A stretch of 54,160 nucleotides of DNA from Candidatus Kaiserbacteria bacterium (GTDB lineage Bacteria; Patescibacteriota; Minisyncoccia; Phycocordibacterales; UBA2100): NCBI GenBank assembly GCA_016217935.1, contig JACRFJ010000021.1:1-54160 (forward strand). Direction: 5' to 3'. The notes under the pieces are model-generated. The model searched no databases and was not told where the DNA came from. It worked only from the letters and a program-made list of their open reading frames with translations. Shown here piece after piece: positions 42,824-51,415 of this stretch (position 1 is its first letter; each line of letters starts with the position of its first letter). Position numbers and translations under genes: made by a program.

Positions 42824-44095
42824 ATGAAATACAATCTCCATACGCTCAAGAACGGACTTCGAGTACTGCTGGTCCCAATGTCGGAAAATGAAACTGCAAC
42901 CGTAGTTGTGATGACCGGCACGGGATCGCGATACGAAAATGAACAGGAAAATGGTCTCGCCCACTTTCTTGAGCACATGTTCTTTAAAGGGACAGAGAAG
43001 CGCCCGAGTGCAAAAGCTGTGAGCGAAGAGCTCGACGGCGTCGGAGCACTCTACAATGCCTTCACCGCAAAAGAACGAACCGCATATTATGCAAAAGTCC
43101 GAAAGGAATTTCTTGATACCGCGCTCGATGTCATCAGCGACATCTTTCTCCACTCCAAGCTGCCTGCAAGAGAAATTGCAAAAGAGCGTGGTGCGATCAT
43201 ACAGGAGATCGACATGTACGAAGATATGCCAATGCGCACCGTCGACAACGTTTTCGACGCGCTGATCTTCGGAAAAGAGCATCCGCTCGGACGCACGATT
43301 CTCGGACCAAAAGAAAATATCAAAAAGTTCACCAGAAAAGCCTTTGCTGCATATTTGAAGCGTAACTACACGCCAATCAATACGGTCGTCTGTATCGCGG
43401 GAGCGTTCGACGAGAAAAAGATTCTTTCAAAGATTGAGAAAGATTTCGGCGTGCGTCCGCATGGCAATCCGCCCGATTTTATTTCGTTTACCCCAGAACA
43501 AAAGGGAGCTCGTGTGGCAATAAAGGAGAAGAATACCGACCAGACACATTTTATACTCGGCGTTCCGGCGTATCCATATCTGCACAAGAACGAATTTGCA
43601 CTTGCAGTGCTTTCGACGCTTCTCGGCGATGGCATGTCGAGCCGTCTTTTCCTCGAAGTTCGCGAGAAGCGCGGGCTCGCCTATTCCGTGCACACGTGGA
43701 TCGAGCGGTACCCCGACACCGGATATTTCGCAATCCAGGCAGGAGTCGAGCATGCCAAACTTGAGAAGACGATCGAAACCATCCTCATGGAGTTGAAAAA
43801 AATCAGGCGCACCGCGGTACCCGCGGAGGAGCTCACAAAAGCAAAGTCATACATAAAGGGCATAATGACGCTCGCGCTCGAAACGAGTGACGAGATCGCC
43901 CAACACGCCGCGACAAGCATCATCAACCTCGGACGTGTTCGACCACTTCAGGAAATTCTTGAAGAGATCGAGAGGGTGAGCGCAGATGATGTCCGGCGAG
44001 TTGCGAAGGACATCTTCAAAACGGAATCCCTCAATCTCGCGATCATTGGCCCTCATCCGAAACGTGAGCACTTCTACCCGCTTCTCAAAATATAG
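42824..44095 (+). CDS. M16 family zinc peptidase (processing-peptidase type)
   Basis: The inverted zinc motif HxxEH is seen in LAHFLEHMFFKGT, and the tail of the active domain has ERTAYYAKV and REIAKERGAIIQEIDMYEDMP. The second, inactive half-domain contains SRLFLEVREKRGLAYSVHTW. At about 423 aa it matches PqqL/YmxG-type proteins, which usually act as dimers on peptides. The start at 42824 (MKYNLHTLKNGLRVLLVPM) fits family homology and a -10 box 10 nt upstream; ATG 42812 is an alternative. It is divergent from alaS. Confidence 0.93.
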   Translation: MKYNLHTLKNGLRVLLVPMSENETATVVVMTGTGSRYENEQENGLAHFLEHMFFKGTEKRPSAKAVSEELDGVGALYNAFTAKERTAYYAKVRKEFLDTALDVISDIFLHSKLPAREIAKERGAIIQEIDMYEDMPMRTVDNVFDALIFGKEHPLGRTILGPKENIKKFTRKAFAAYLKRNYTPINTVVCIAGAFDEKKILSKIEKDFGVRPHGNPPDFISFTPEQKGARVAIKEKNTDQTHFILGVPAYPYLHKNEFALAVLSTLLGDGMSSRLFLEVREKRGLAYSVHTWIERYPDTGYFAIQAGVEHAKLEKTIETILMELKKIRRTAVPAEELTKAKSYIKGIMTLALETSDEIAQHAATSIINLGRVRPLQEILEEIERVSADDVRRVAKDIFKTESLNLAIIGPHPKREHFYPLLKI

Positions 44096-44107
44096 GTTTT
44101 CCGGAAT

Positions 44108-44134
44108 AATATAGGGTTTCGTAAACCCTATATT
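44108..44134. terminator. Bidirectional terminator between the M16 gene and ung
   Basis: A perfect 12-bp stem (AATATAGGGTTT / AAACCCTATATT, loop CGT) that overlaps the ung stop codon by two bases. Confidence 0.75.
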
Positions 44135-44801
44135 AAAGCCAATCGACAGGTGTTTTTCCGTGCTCGATGAGGTATTGGTTGGCTTTGCTGAATGGTTTCG
44201 AACCGAAGAAGCGGCGTGCGGCAAGGGGAGAAGGGTGTGCGGATTCGATTACACAATGTTTCGTGCGATCAATATGCGCGCCTTTCGCCTTCGCGTAGTT
44301 GCCCCACAGGATGAATACGAGATTCTCTCTTTCTTCAGAGAGCTTTCGAATGACCGCATCCGTGAATTGCTCCCATCCCTTTCCTTGGTGCGAACCGGCT
44401 GCGTGTGCGCGAACGGTAAGAGTCGCGTTTAAAAGGAGTACTCCTTGCTTTGCCCAGCGCTCGAGATCGCCGCTTCGATGCACGAGCTTCTTTCCCAGAT
44501 CGTCCTCGATCTCCTTAAATATATTTTGAAGCGAGGGAGGAATTCGTACGCCCTCGCCCACTGCAAAGCAAAGCCCATTCGCCTCTTCTCGGTTGTGATA
44601 CGGGTCCTGGCCGAGAATCACGACTTCCACCTTGTCGAACGGGCAGAGGTTGAACGCACGAAAAATATCCTTCGGTGGAGGAAAAACGATCGCGTGTCGA
44701 TACTCACCTTTGACGAACTCGGTGAGCGATTTGAAATAATCTTTACCAAACTCGTCTTGTAACACATTCTTCCACGATGGTTCGATTGTAACTTCGACCA
44801 T
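44133..44801 (-). CDS. ung: Uracil-DNA glycosylase (family 1)
   Basis: Ung removes uracil from DNA to start base-excision repair. The water-activating motif GQDPYHN has catalytic Asp66, followed by ANGLCFAV. The DNA-minor-groove loop appears as HPSPLAARRFFGSKPFSKAN. Its 222 aa are a normal length. It is upstream of no partner on its strand but close to two further DNA-repair-type genes (44850-45916). Confidence 0.97.
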   Translation of the reverse strand: MVEVTIEPSWKNVLQDEFGKDYFKSLTEFVKGEYRHAIVFPPPKDIFRAFNLCPFDKVEVVILGQDPYHNREEANGLCFAVGEGVRIPPSLQNIFKEIEDDLGKKLVHRSGDLERWAKQGVLLLNATLTVRAHAAGSHQGKGWEQFTDAVIRKLSEERENLVFILWGNYAKAKGAHIDRTKHCVIESAHPSPLAARRFFGSKPFSKANQYLIEHGKTPVDWL

Positions 44802-44849
44802 AGATCATGCAGTGAAATCAGACAGCTCTGTATATATTTCTTGATCCCA

Positions 44850-45101
44850 TCAGATTGCGCGCTCCGCGCGGAGAATCGCACGCTTACGCGCCTCGCCCCC
44901 ACGGTTGTAATTGCCCAGACTCCCGTCCGAGCGTACGACACGATGGCATGGTACAGAATCGTTGTAATTTGTCCTCATGATCGCACCGACCGCGCGCGCG
45001 GCTCTCGAATTGCCGGCTTTTGCGGCAACTTGCTTATACGTCATCGTTTTCCCTTTTGGGATACTTTTGACAACTGAGCGAACTTTTTCGGCAAATGTCA
45101 T
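44850..45101 (-). CDS. MGMT-family DNA-binding domain protein (alkyltransferase-like, with active-site Cys)
   Basis: This 83-aa protein corresponds only to the C-terminal domain of O6-methylguanine-DNA methyltransferase: GKTMTYKQVAAKAGN, ARAVGAIMRTN and the active-site PCHRVV with Cys52, then GSLGNYNRGG. Since the cysteine is kept, it is not the tryptophan-type ATL protein, but the usual N-terminal domain is absent. It may transfer alkyl groups or mark damage for other repair. It overlaps the upstream nuclease gene by 4 bp (ATGA), so the two are translated together. Confidence 0.9.
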   Translation of the reverse strand: MTFAEKVRSVVKSIPKGKTMTYKQVAAKAGNSRAARAVGAIMRTNYNDSVPCHRVVRSDGSLGNYNRGGEARKRAILRAERAI

Positions 45102-45916
45102 ATGCGAAGTCTAGCATTCTTCGCTGAAGATTTCATGGTGCGCGGAGAACCATCGGCACTGAAAGAGCGCATTTTCGCGCCGACCGTCTCGCGGTACGTG
45201 CAGTAATCGCAATCGCGACCTCTCTCTGGCAACTGATCGCTCTCGAGACATTTCTTGATCTCTACAAGCGTCTGGTCAACCCACGAATCATCTCCCCTGT
45301 GTGGGACAAGAGTAACCTCAAACTCAAGTGTGGCGTCAAACGCCTTACGATCCCGTGATGCGTTCGCGTAAACAAAATATCCAGTATCCGAAACTTCAAA
45401 TCCGCTTTTCCGCAAGAGCCACTGATACACCTCTATCTGTCGCTTATACCCATCGTGCCACTCTTCATCGAGCGCCTCGATGCGCTTGTCTTTACTGGTC
45501 GCTTTGTAGTCGACGACGATGAGCTTTCCATCAGCGCCTTTCCAAATGTCGTCAACACCACCACGTACCAAAAGTCCTGTCTCGTCATGTATATGCTGGA
45601 CGCCGCGCTTCAGTGCATCTCGCCACGCGTCCATATCAGGATGAGCAAACGGGACAGCATCGACTCCGTACGTTTTCATGAGTGGGTGCGTCGTACCGTT
45701 CGCTCGATGATAGTCGAACTCTTTTTTCAGGAGCGCGTCAACTGCACTATTGAGGTTGAAGGGAAATCCAGGCGGCCGAGCAGTACCCAGCTTGTTGTCG
45801 ATATAAAAACACCGCCGGCAGTTGACGAAAAGATCAATTTTCGATCGTGAAAGGGTCCAATTCGGACCTCCGTAATTCCATTTTGGGTTGCGATCGGGCT
45901 TATAAAAATCGCTCAT
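45098..45916 (-). CDS. PD-(D/E)XK nuclease with four-cysteine cluster (Cas4/AddB-like)
   Basis: This 272-aa protein has the nuclease core GGVDDIW (Asp122/123) and LIVVDYKAT (Asp136, Lys138), followed by a helix with KRQIEVYQWLL. Paired cysteines at 33/36 and 236/239 (CRRCFY and CDYC) bracket the core, as in Cas4, AddB and related iron-sulfur exonucleases. No cas1, cas2 or repeat array is nearby, so a general DNA-repair role is more likely than CRISPR. The start at 45916 is supported by TATACT exactly 6 nt upstream. Confidence 0.82.
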   Translation of the reverse strand: MSDFYKPDRNPKWNYGGPNWTLSRSKIDLFVNCRRCFYIDNKLGTARPPGFPFNLNSAVDALLKKEFDYHRANGTTHPLMKTYGVDAVPFAHPDMDAWRDALKRGVQHIHDETGLLVRGGVDDIWKGADGKLIVVDYKATSKDKRIEALDEEWHDGYKRQIEVYQWLLRKSGFEVSDTGYFVYANASRDRKAFDATLEFEVTLVPHRGDDSWVDQTLVEIKKCLESDQLPERGRDCDYCTYRETVGAKMRSFSADGSPRTMKSSAKNARLRI

Positions 45917-45922
45917 CGGCGC

Positions 45923-45928
45923 AGTATA
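45923..45928 (-). promoter_or_regulatory. -10 box of the nuclease-MGMT operon
   Basis: TATACT on the minus strand with exactly 6 nt before the ATG at 45916. Confidence 0.65.
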
Positions 45929-45955
45929 CCCCATGAGATAGGGGTCCGTCTGTAC

Positions 45956-46453
45956 TTACGAGCGCCCGCTTCCCTTTCCGTCACCGTTCAAATCTTGAAA
46001 CCAATGTTTGAAACGGTTTTCGACGTACCACATGCCAGAAAACATGAGGAGTGCCAGTAGTGTCGAGTATATTGCAATCGCATACATTCCGAATCCAACT
46101 GCCATGCCCATCGCGGCGGTAAGCCACAATCCTGCCGCGGTCGTGACGCCGTGAAGCGCATGACCACGAAATATGATGAGGCCACCGCCGATAAATCCGA
46201 TGCCGGTCACGACTCCCGCTGCCATGTAGAGAGGTTGGACATCGGCGATACCGATGTACGCGCTCACCACATAATTCGATAGAACAATGAAAAGACACGC
46301 ACCGAGCGCCACGAGCCCAAAGGTGCGTGTACCGGCAGATTGGTGTGCAAGAATCGCGCGTTCAGTGCCGAGTACACCTCCGAGCAACATCGAAAGAAAA
46401 AGTTTGAGGAACATCACGCTCGTCGGGTCGACGAACTCAGCGGGTGTATGCAT
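45956..46453 (-). CDS. MgtC/SapB family membrane protein
   Basis: The 165-aa protein has four or five helices with the family N-terminus FLKLFLSMLLGGVLGTERAILAHQSAGTRT (including ER and the GTRT loop), LVALGACLFIVLS, GVVTGIGFIGGGLI and GVTTAAGLWLTAAMGMAVGFG. MgtC-type proteins influence magnesium homeostasis or ATP synthase; many are of unknown role. ATG 46453 is chosen over upstream starts because TATACT lies 6 nt before it. The last ~15 residues are polar (NGDGKGSGRS). Confidence 0.9.
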   Translation of the reverse strand: MHTPAEFVDPTSVMFLKLFLSMLLGGVLGTERAILAHQSAGTRTFGLVALGACLFIVLSNYVVSAYIGIADVQPLYMAAGVVTGIGFIGGGLIIFRGHALHGVTTAAGLWLTAAMGMAVGFGMYAIAIYSTLLALLMFSGMWYVENRFKHWFQDLNGDGKGSGRS

Positions 46454-46459
46454 GACAAC

Positions 46460-46465
46460 AGTATA
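46460..46465 (-). promoter_or_regulatory. -10 box of the mgtC-like gene
   Basis: TATACT on the minus strand with exactly 6 nt before the ATG at 46453. Confidence 0.65.
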
Positions 46466-46540
46466 TAGCCACTCGTCATGAACGATGAGGGAGGTGCGTG
46501 GATATGTCATGCCTCTCGTGCCTCGTCGCTCGTGCTTCAC

Positions 46541-47365
46541 TCAGATGCCACATAGCTGCTGTGCTTCTCTTTGCACATCTGCAATCTTGCCCGGCGCAAT
46601 GCCATGATCTTTCAAAAGTAGTTCTGATTGCACGGATTTACACAGCACAATCTTGCTATCGAGCAAGCGGCGCTTTTCGCTCTCGGAGAGCGTCGTGAGG
46701 CAGGTGAGCGGATGCACGCGCGCTTCCTCAATGAGGTGCACGAGGCCTCGCGTATGCGGGTAGTCCCACGCGAGCAATGTGAGGTTGCTACAGCGAGCAT
46801 ACCGAATTGCATTGCGTGTAAAAACAGTGTTCGTCACGAGCCATCCTTCATCCACACGCGAGGATTCAAGCGGTGCACGTTTCAGATCTTCATAGCGAGC
46901 GTAGACGTACAGTGCGTCCTTGATGTCGGTTTTACCACCCTGCTCATTATGAAATTTGACTTCGATTCCGACACGCGTGCCTCCTTTTTCCGCAAGTACA
47001 TCCACCTCATGTGGAGCACAACGACCGAGAAGCATTTGGTCAGTCTTTGTATTCCATCCGTGTCCTCGCAAGATCTCTGCCAGAAATTGTTCAAAAGGAA
47101 ATCCCGACGGGCCCAGCGCAAAAACAGCTCGTTTTACGCTATAGCGCGCCGCGACCGGTGTTTTCTCTTCGCCCTTCAGCATTTCGAACGCATGACGATA
47201 GATTTCTTCGGTCGTGATGCCTGGTCTCAATTCGTGGAGGATGCGCCCGAGAATGCGCGCGCGTACCGTCGATGTGGCACCCGCGTGCTCAAGGGAGCGC
47301 TCTATTTTCGTCGGATCGAAGGGCTCTTGTTCACCATCCGCTTTTGTAATGAGGACGTGCTGCAT
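46541..47365 (-). CDS. ATP-cone domain fused to a PD-(D/E)XK (Mrr-like) nuclease domain
   Basis: Residues about 3-85 form an ATP-cone (TKADGEQEPFDPTKIERSL, ending YSVKRAVFALGPSG), the nucleotide-sensing module known from ribonucleotide reductase and NrdR. Residues 88-190 are Mrr-like: EVDVLAEKGG (Glu120, Asp122) and GIEVKFHNE (Glu135, Lys137), the restriction-endonuclease core. The 274-aa protein may cut or bind DNA in response to (d)ATP levels; this is inference. It follows the 47368-47778 gene by 2 bp and is probably co-transcribed with it. Confidence 0.82.
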   Translation of the reverse strand: MQHVLITKADGEQEPFDPTKIERSLEHAGATSTVRARILGRILHELRPGITTEEIYRHAFEMLKGEEKTPVAARYSVKRAVFALGPSGFPFEQFLAEILRGHGWNTKTDQMLLGRCAPHEVDVLAEKGGTRVGIEVKFHNEQGGKTDIKDALYVYARYEDLKRAPLESSRVDEGWLVTNTVFTRNAIRYARCSNLTLLAWDYPHTRGLVHLIEEARVHPLTCLTTLSESEKRRLLDSKIVLCKSVQSELLLKDHGIAPGKIADVQREAQQLCGI

Positions 47366-47367
47366 GA

Positions 47368-47778
47368 TCAGTTTTTCTTTTGATAGACCGGGACGACAAC
47401 AACCGTGAGCGGATCTCCTTCGAGATCACCGACAAATTGTACTCCGACGGATCCGGCAAACACGATCGCCTCAAATGCACGCGGCGTATCTTCGGTCGCA
47501 CAGTCTATAGAAGGGTGTTCCCATGTTGTGAAGTGGAGAGCAAAACGCGTTGGCGAAATCTGCTCGGTCGCTACAAAGAGATCGGTACACGTCTTCGGAA
47601 CCATGGCCATGCCCGACAAATGGTGCACACCCGGTTCAGAGTAGTCTCGTACCATAACAATACGACTCGCATCAGATGCTTGTGCTCGAATGAGCCCGCC
47701 GGCAATCAAAAAGACACTGTATGCAATCAGAGAGGAGGCAACGAGAAACCACGCGAGACGGCGCACCATGTCGCTCAT
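47368..47778 (-). CDS. Short single-anchor envelope protein, unknown function
   Basis: After MSDMVRRLAW a hydrophobic helix (FLVASSLIAYSVFLIAGGLI) anchors or exports about 100 residues with beta-type composition and two cysteines (PKTCTDLF and SIDCATED), possibly a disulfide. I recognise no family. The start at 47778 is chosen because CATACT lies exactly 6 nt upstream, although the frame is open 51 codons further. It is upstream of the ATP-cone/nuclease gene. Confidence 0.65.
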   Translation of the reverse strand: MSDMVRRLAWFLVASSLIAYSVFLIAGGLIRAQASDASRIVMVRDYSEPGVHHLSGMAMVPKTCTDLFVATEQISPTRFALHFTTWEHPSIDCATEDTPRAFEAIVFAGSVGVQFVGDLEGDPLTVVVVPVYQKKN

Positions 47779-47839
47779 GCACACAGTATGTAGTAGAGAG
47801 CGCGTCTCGCGTAGAAAACCACTGTTGAAAACAATCCGA

Positions 47840-48880
47840 TCACGAATCGATGATTCCTCCACCCACACAGCGATCTCCCTCATATAAAACGAGTGACTGT
47901 CCTCGTGAAAAGAGGCGCGGTTTGTCGACAACTACCGCGTAGGTATCTCCCTCTTTTTGTACACGCGCTAGAAACTTCTCCCCGTGATATCGCGCCTGCG
48001 CAACGTATTCTTTATTTTTTTTCGGTTCGCTATTCACCCAATGTGCGTCGCACATGCGGATACTCGATTGCAATGCAGTACTCAAATCATCATCGATAGT
48101 GATTGCGTTGCGCTTCGCGTGTATGCCTACGACATACAACGCTTTTTCCGCAGATCTGACCCGAAACCCGTGTCGCTGCCCGATCGTAAAGGCAAGAGCG
48201 CCATCGTGCTCTCCCACCACTTCGCCGTTCGTATCCAGTACGTCGCCACGTTCCATTCGCACGAAGCGCGAGAGAAAGTCGGGAATACTCACATCTCCGA
48301 CGAAACAGAGTCCTTGAGAATCTCGTTTGGCTGCCACTCTGAGACCAAACGCTACAGCACGAGCACGTATCTCTTTTTTTGCATAGCTGCCGACGGGAAA
48401 GATGCTACGGGCAAGATCATTCTCTCGTATTCGATAGAGGAAATAAGACTGATCCTTTTCGATATCCACTCCACGATGCAACGAACATGTTCCTCCTCGC
48501 TCTACAACACGTACATAGTGTCCTGTGGCAATGTGATCTGCTCCTTCTTGGATCGCCCAATCAAAGAATGAGCCGAATTTTATTTTTTCATTGCAGAGCA
48601 CATCGGGATTCGGGGTTATCCCCGCTTTGTAGTCGCGAATCATCGTGTCGATGACTTCGCGCTTGTAGTCATCTGAAAGATCGACTTCGCGAAATGGGAT
48701 ACCGAGGTGTGCCGCAACCCGCATCGCGTCGAGCCGATCCTCACGCCATGTGCATTCAATAAATTCTGGTTGCCAAATTTTAATGAACACTCCAGTCACC
48801 TCGTGATTTTGTTCTTTGAGAAGAGCCGCTGAGACAGCGCTATCTACTCCACCGGAGAGCCCGACATACACACGCGCCAT
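47840..48880 (-). CDS. mnmA: tRNA-specific 2-thiouridylase MnmA
   Basis: MnmA puts sulfur on the wobble uridine of Lys, Glu and Gln tRNAs. The ATP-binding PP-loop is GLSGGVDSAV. The two catalytic cysteines appear in PDVLCNEKIKFG and SQGLCFVGD, with GHYVRV between. Its 346 aa are normal. ATG 48880 (MARVYVGLSGG) is chosen because TACACT lies 6 nt upstream; an ATG two codons earlier is the alternative. Confidence 0.96.
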   Translation of the reverse strand: MARVYVGLSGGVDSAVSAALLKEQNHEVTGVFIKIWQPEFIECTWREDRLDAMRVAAHLGIPFREVDLSDDYKREVIDTMIRDYKAGITPNPDVLCNEKIKFGSFFDWAIQEGADHIATGHYVRVVERGGTCSLHRGVDIEKDQSYFLYRIRENDLARSIFPVGSYAKKEIRARAVAFGLRVAAKRDSQGLCFVGDVSIPDFLSRFVRMERGDVLDTNGEVVGEHDGALAFTIGQRHGFRVRSAEKALYVVGIHAKRNAITIDDDLSTALQSSIRMCDAHWVNSEPKKNKEYVAQARYHGEKFLARVQKEGDTYAVVVDKPRLFSRGQSLVLYEGDRCVGGGIIDS

Positions 48881-48910
48881 CGGCACAGTGTATGTTTCGT
48901 GCGAGAAGTA

Positions 48911-49945
48911 TCAAGTTCCAAGGTAGATTCTTTTCTTGCGTAAATGTTCTTCGTACGTCTTGCTGTAGTGTGTGACGCCTGAACGATCGGCAAGGTAAAA
49001 AAGGTAAGAGCTGGGAATAGGGTCCGCTGCAGCTTTGATGGAATCGAGTGAGGGCGAACCGATGGGGCCAGGTGGCAAACCTTTATTGGTATACGTGTTG
49101 TAGGGAGAATCGGTCGTGAGGTCTTTTACCGTGAGTTGGAATGTGCTTTTCCCAATTGTGTAGAGAAAGGTCGCATCGACCTGAAGCGCCATATGACGGT
49201 CGATTCGATTCCAAAGGACGCCAGCGATTCTGCGACGATCTTCCGAAATTCGCGCTTCACGTTCAAGAATCGAAGCCATGATGACAACGTCGTGGAAACT
49301 GCGCTTCGATTTTCGCCCTGTTGTCGCGATGTCTCCCACCTGCACGTCAAAATTCTGTCGCATTGCTTCTATCACTGTTTCTTCAGTTGCATTCGGCATA
49401 AAGAAGTACGTGTCCGGAAAAAGGTATCCTTCCTGCGGCTGCGCGAGAGCGAGGAAGTGTTCGGGATTAAATCGTTCGAGCTGGCTTTTGAAAATGATTG
49501 CCATAGAGCGCGTCGTGGCGCCTTCGGGAATCCTGATGCGCGAAGGCTCCAACCCAAACGCTCCCTTCGAAATTGAGCGGGCAACGGTGAGTATATCTTT
49601 CGGCTCCTTAAAGAGGTAGTCTCCTGCATGTACGGAGCGTTCGCTGCCGGTGAGAATTGTAATAGCACGAAATACGAGCGTCGATCGGATGACCCCATCT
49701 TGCTTGAGTTTGTTTGCAACCGCTGTAAGTGAAAAGCCGGAAGGAACGCTCACGAGCTGGTCAACGGGAAAGGCCTCCGGCGGACGGATAATAAAGAGGT
49801 ACGAAAGCGTTGCAGTAGCCCCAAAGAGGATCGCAATGATTATCGTCCTTCTATTGGTGTGCTCGCGCCAGCGTTCGGAGAGCTCGCCTTGGAGCCTATC
49901 CGAAGCGTCAAAAAATCGTCGAAGTTCCTCGATAAACTTCTGCAT
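48911..49945 (-). CDS. mltG: Endolytic transglycosylase MltG (YceG-like)
   Basis: MltG cuts nascent glycan strands at the membrane and sets their length. The protein has a transmembrane anchor (about residues 33-51, TIIIAILFGATATLSYLFI), a LysM-like subdomain (FSLTAVANKLKQDGVIRS), and the catalytic region with ASILEREARISEDRRRIAGVLWNRI and SPYNTYTNKGLPPGPIGSPS. The catalytic Glu lies in ILERE. It has 344 aa. It starts 6 bp after the upstream membrane-protein gene. Confidence 0.95.
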   Translation of the reverse strand: MQKFIEELRRFFDASDRLQGELSERWREHTNRRTIIIAILFGATATLSYLFIIRPPEAFPVDQLVSVPSGFSLTAVANKLKQDGVIRSTLVFRAITILTGSERSVHAGDYLFKEPKDILTVARSISKGAFGLEPSRIRIPEGATTRSMAIIFKSQLERFNPEHFLALAQPQEGYLFPDTYFFMPNATEETVIEAMRQNFDVQVGDIATTGRKSKRSFHDVVIMASILEREARISEDRRRIAGVLWNRIDRHMALQVDATFLYTIGKSTFQLTVKDLTTDSPYNTYTNKGLPPGPIGSPSLDSIKAAADPIPSSYLFYLADRSGVTHYSKTYEEHLRKKRIYLGT

Positions 49946-49951
49946 ACCAAT

Positions 49952-51376
49952 TTAACGTGGGAGATTCGCTGGCGGCTCTGCCTTGGTCGCGGGGATTCGC
50001 TCGATGCCCGGCGTTTTGATGGTGCTTGATATTGGACGCCAAATCGATGCGAGCACCTCGTTGGTCAAAATGTTGGTCGGGAGAATCCACGGCGAATGGT
50101 AGAAAAGGCGCCGTCGATACGCATCGTGTACGCGCCTTGTCTGATTTGTCCACCGCAAACCGTGAAAATCCTGCCACGGGTAGTCGAAGTCGCAGTGCCA
50201 GCGGCGTGGCCGCAGGTGCGTCGCGTACTGCGGATTACCAAATGCTCGCCAAATCCAACGAAAACCAGTGAAGGTCGGCCCATGCAGCTCTTTCTCTGTC
50301 CAATAGATACCGCGGGTACCTACCTCGAATGGATATTTACCCAAGTTTCGTTCCATCGATTGAATCATCTGCTGATGCTTCCACGACGGACGTGCTTGAC
50401 CCCGAATTGGAGATGGATCATCGACGGACTCGCCCATATCTTCCAAGACAGCCTCTGCAACATCTTTCGGCACTGTCGCACTTTGAGCACGCAACTTGTT
50501 GACTTCTTTTTCTACCATATCTTTCCAGAGATTGTCTTGCTCTTGTGTTTTCAGAATTCCTCCGATCTTCCCGCATTTGCGAATGATGATCTGAATCCAC
50601 AACTGCTCGTACGGTTTGATGTTGCTCATGAATTCAAGCACCTGTGCGAGTGGGTCTACCTTGAATTCTTCTTTCGGATCTTTATCGAGTTCGAAATCGA
50701 CATAGGTACGGATCGGGTATGCGTTGATCTTGAATGTCCAGTTGAGTCCCTTGATGTAACTCATGAGCGGCCATTCAACTCCCCAGCAGTTGTGTTTATC
50801 GGGATCAAATTGGAATTTCGAAGCATAATCTTCGACTTCGACGATTTCTACTTCCGGATACTGCGCATACATCGTGCCTTCAACCGTATTTTTGTAGTTA
50901 TTCCAGCACCATATGTAGAAGTGAATCTCCCCGCCAAACGACGCGATCTCAAAAGAGAAGAACGGGCGTACTTGACCTTTCCATCCGCGATGAATAAACG
51001 TCGTTTCGCCCGATGAGAGGTTGAACGCAGTGTATACGAGCTCCATCGCGCGTGGAGATTTCGTAATTTCGCGGGGCATTTTGACCTCAAGCAGAATCGG
51101 CTTACGACCAGAGAGATAGAGCGACTGAATGTACCACACCCACGTCATCCAACCTGCAATCCACAGTGCCGCAGGGAGCCAAATCGGAGCAGTCCCCACC
51201 ATCCAATTAAAGGTGAAGAGCCAGAGATTTGGGACCATCTCGCTCAAAACAAAAAAGAGTCCGATGTAGAGGAGCCATAGCATGAGGGCACGAGAGAGTC
51301 CCCAATCGCCCATCCACTCGACCCATTCATCGAGATCCGTCCACTCATACAAAAGACCATGACCACCGTGAGCCAT
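49952..51376 (-). CDS. Large membrane-anchored protein of a Parcubacteria type, unknown function
   Basis: Two or three transmembrane helices lie at the N-terminus (about residues 28-85, including LMLWLLYIGLFFVLSEMV and WLPAALWIAGWMTWVWYI), followed by about 390 soluble residues. Segments such as EIHFYIWCWNNYKNTVEGTMYAQYPEVEIVEVEDY and MSNIKPYEQLWIQIIIRK look like the N-terminal region of membrane proteins linked to conjugation-like ATPases in CPR genomes. That resemblance is from memory and weak. A consensus TATAAT lies 6 nt before the ATG. It is co-transcribed with mltG. Confidence 0.65.
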   Translation of the reverse strand: MAHGGHGLLYEWTDLDEWVEWMGDWGLSRALMLWLLYIGLFFVLSEMVPNLWLFTFNWMVGTAPIWLPAALWIAGWMTWVWYIQSLYLSGRKPILLEVKMPREITKSPRAMELVYTAFNLSSGETTFIHRGWKGQVRPFFSFEIASFGGEIHFYIWCWNNYKNTVEGTMYAQYPEVEIVEVEDYASKFQFDPDKHNCWGVEWPLMSYIKGLNWTFKINAYPIRTYVDFELDKDPKEEFKVDPLAQVLEFMSNIKPYEQLWIQIIIRKCGKIGGILKTQEQDNLWKDMVEKEVNKLRAQSATVPKDVAEAVLEDMGESVDDPSPIRGQARPSWKHQQMIQSMERNLGKYPFEVGTRGIYWTEKELHGPTFTGFRWIWRAFGNPQYATHLRPRRWHCDFDYPWQDFHGLRWTNQTRRVHDAYRRRLFYHSPWILPTNILTNEVLASIWRPISSTIKTPGIERIPATKAEPPANLPR

Positions 51377-51382
51377 GGCGCA

Positions 51383-51388
51383 ATTATA
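51383..51388 (-). promoter_or_regulatory. Consensus -10 box, leaderless
   Basis: TATAAT on the minus strand with exactly 6 nt before the ATG at 51376. Confidence 0.72.
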
Positions 51389-51415
51389 TCACTCGCGAGA
51401 GTGCGGTTTGAGGGA

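Noticed and set aside
45098..45916. CRISPR-associated Cas4 with a CRISPR system
   Set aside because: The protein is Cas4-like, but I see no cas1, cas2 or repeat-spacer array in the window.
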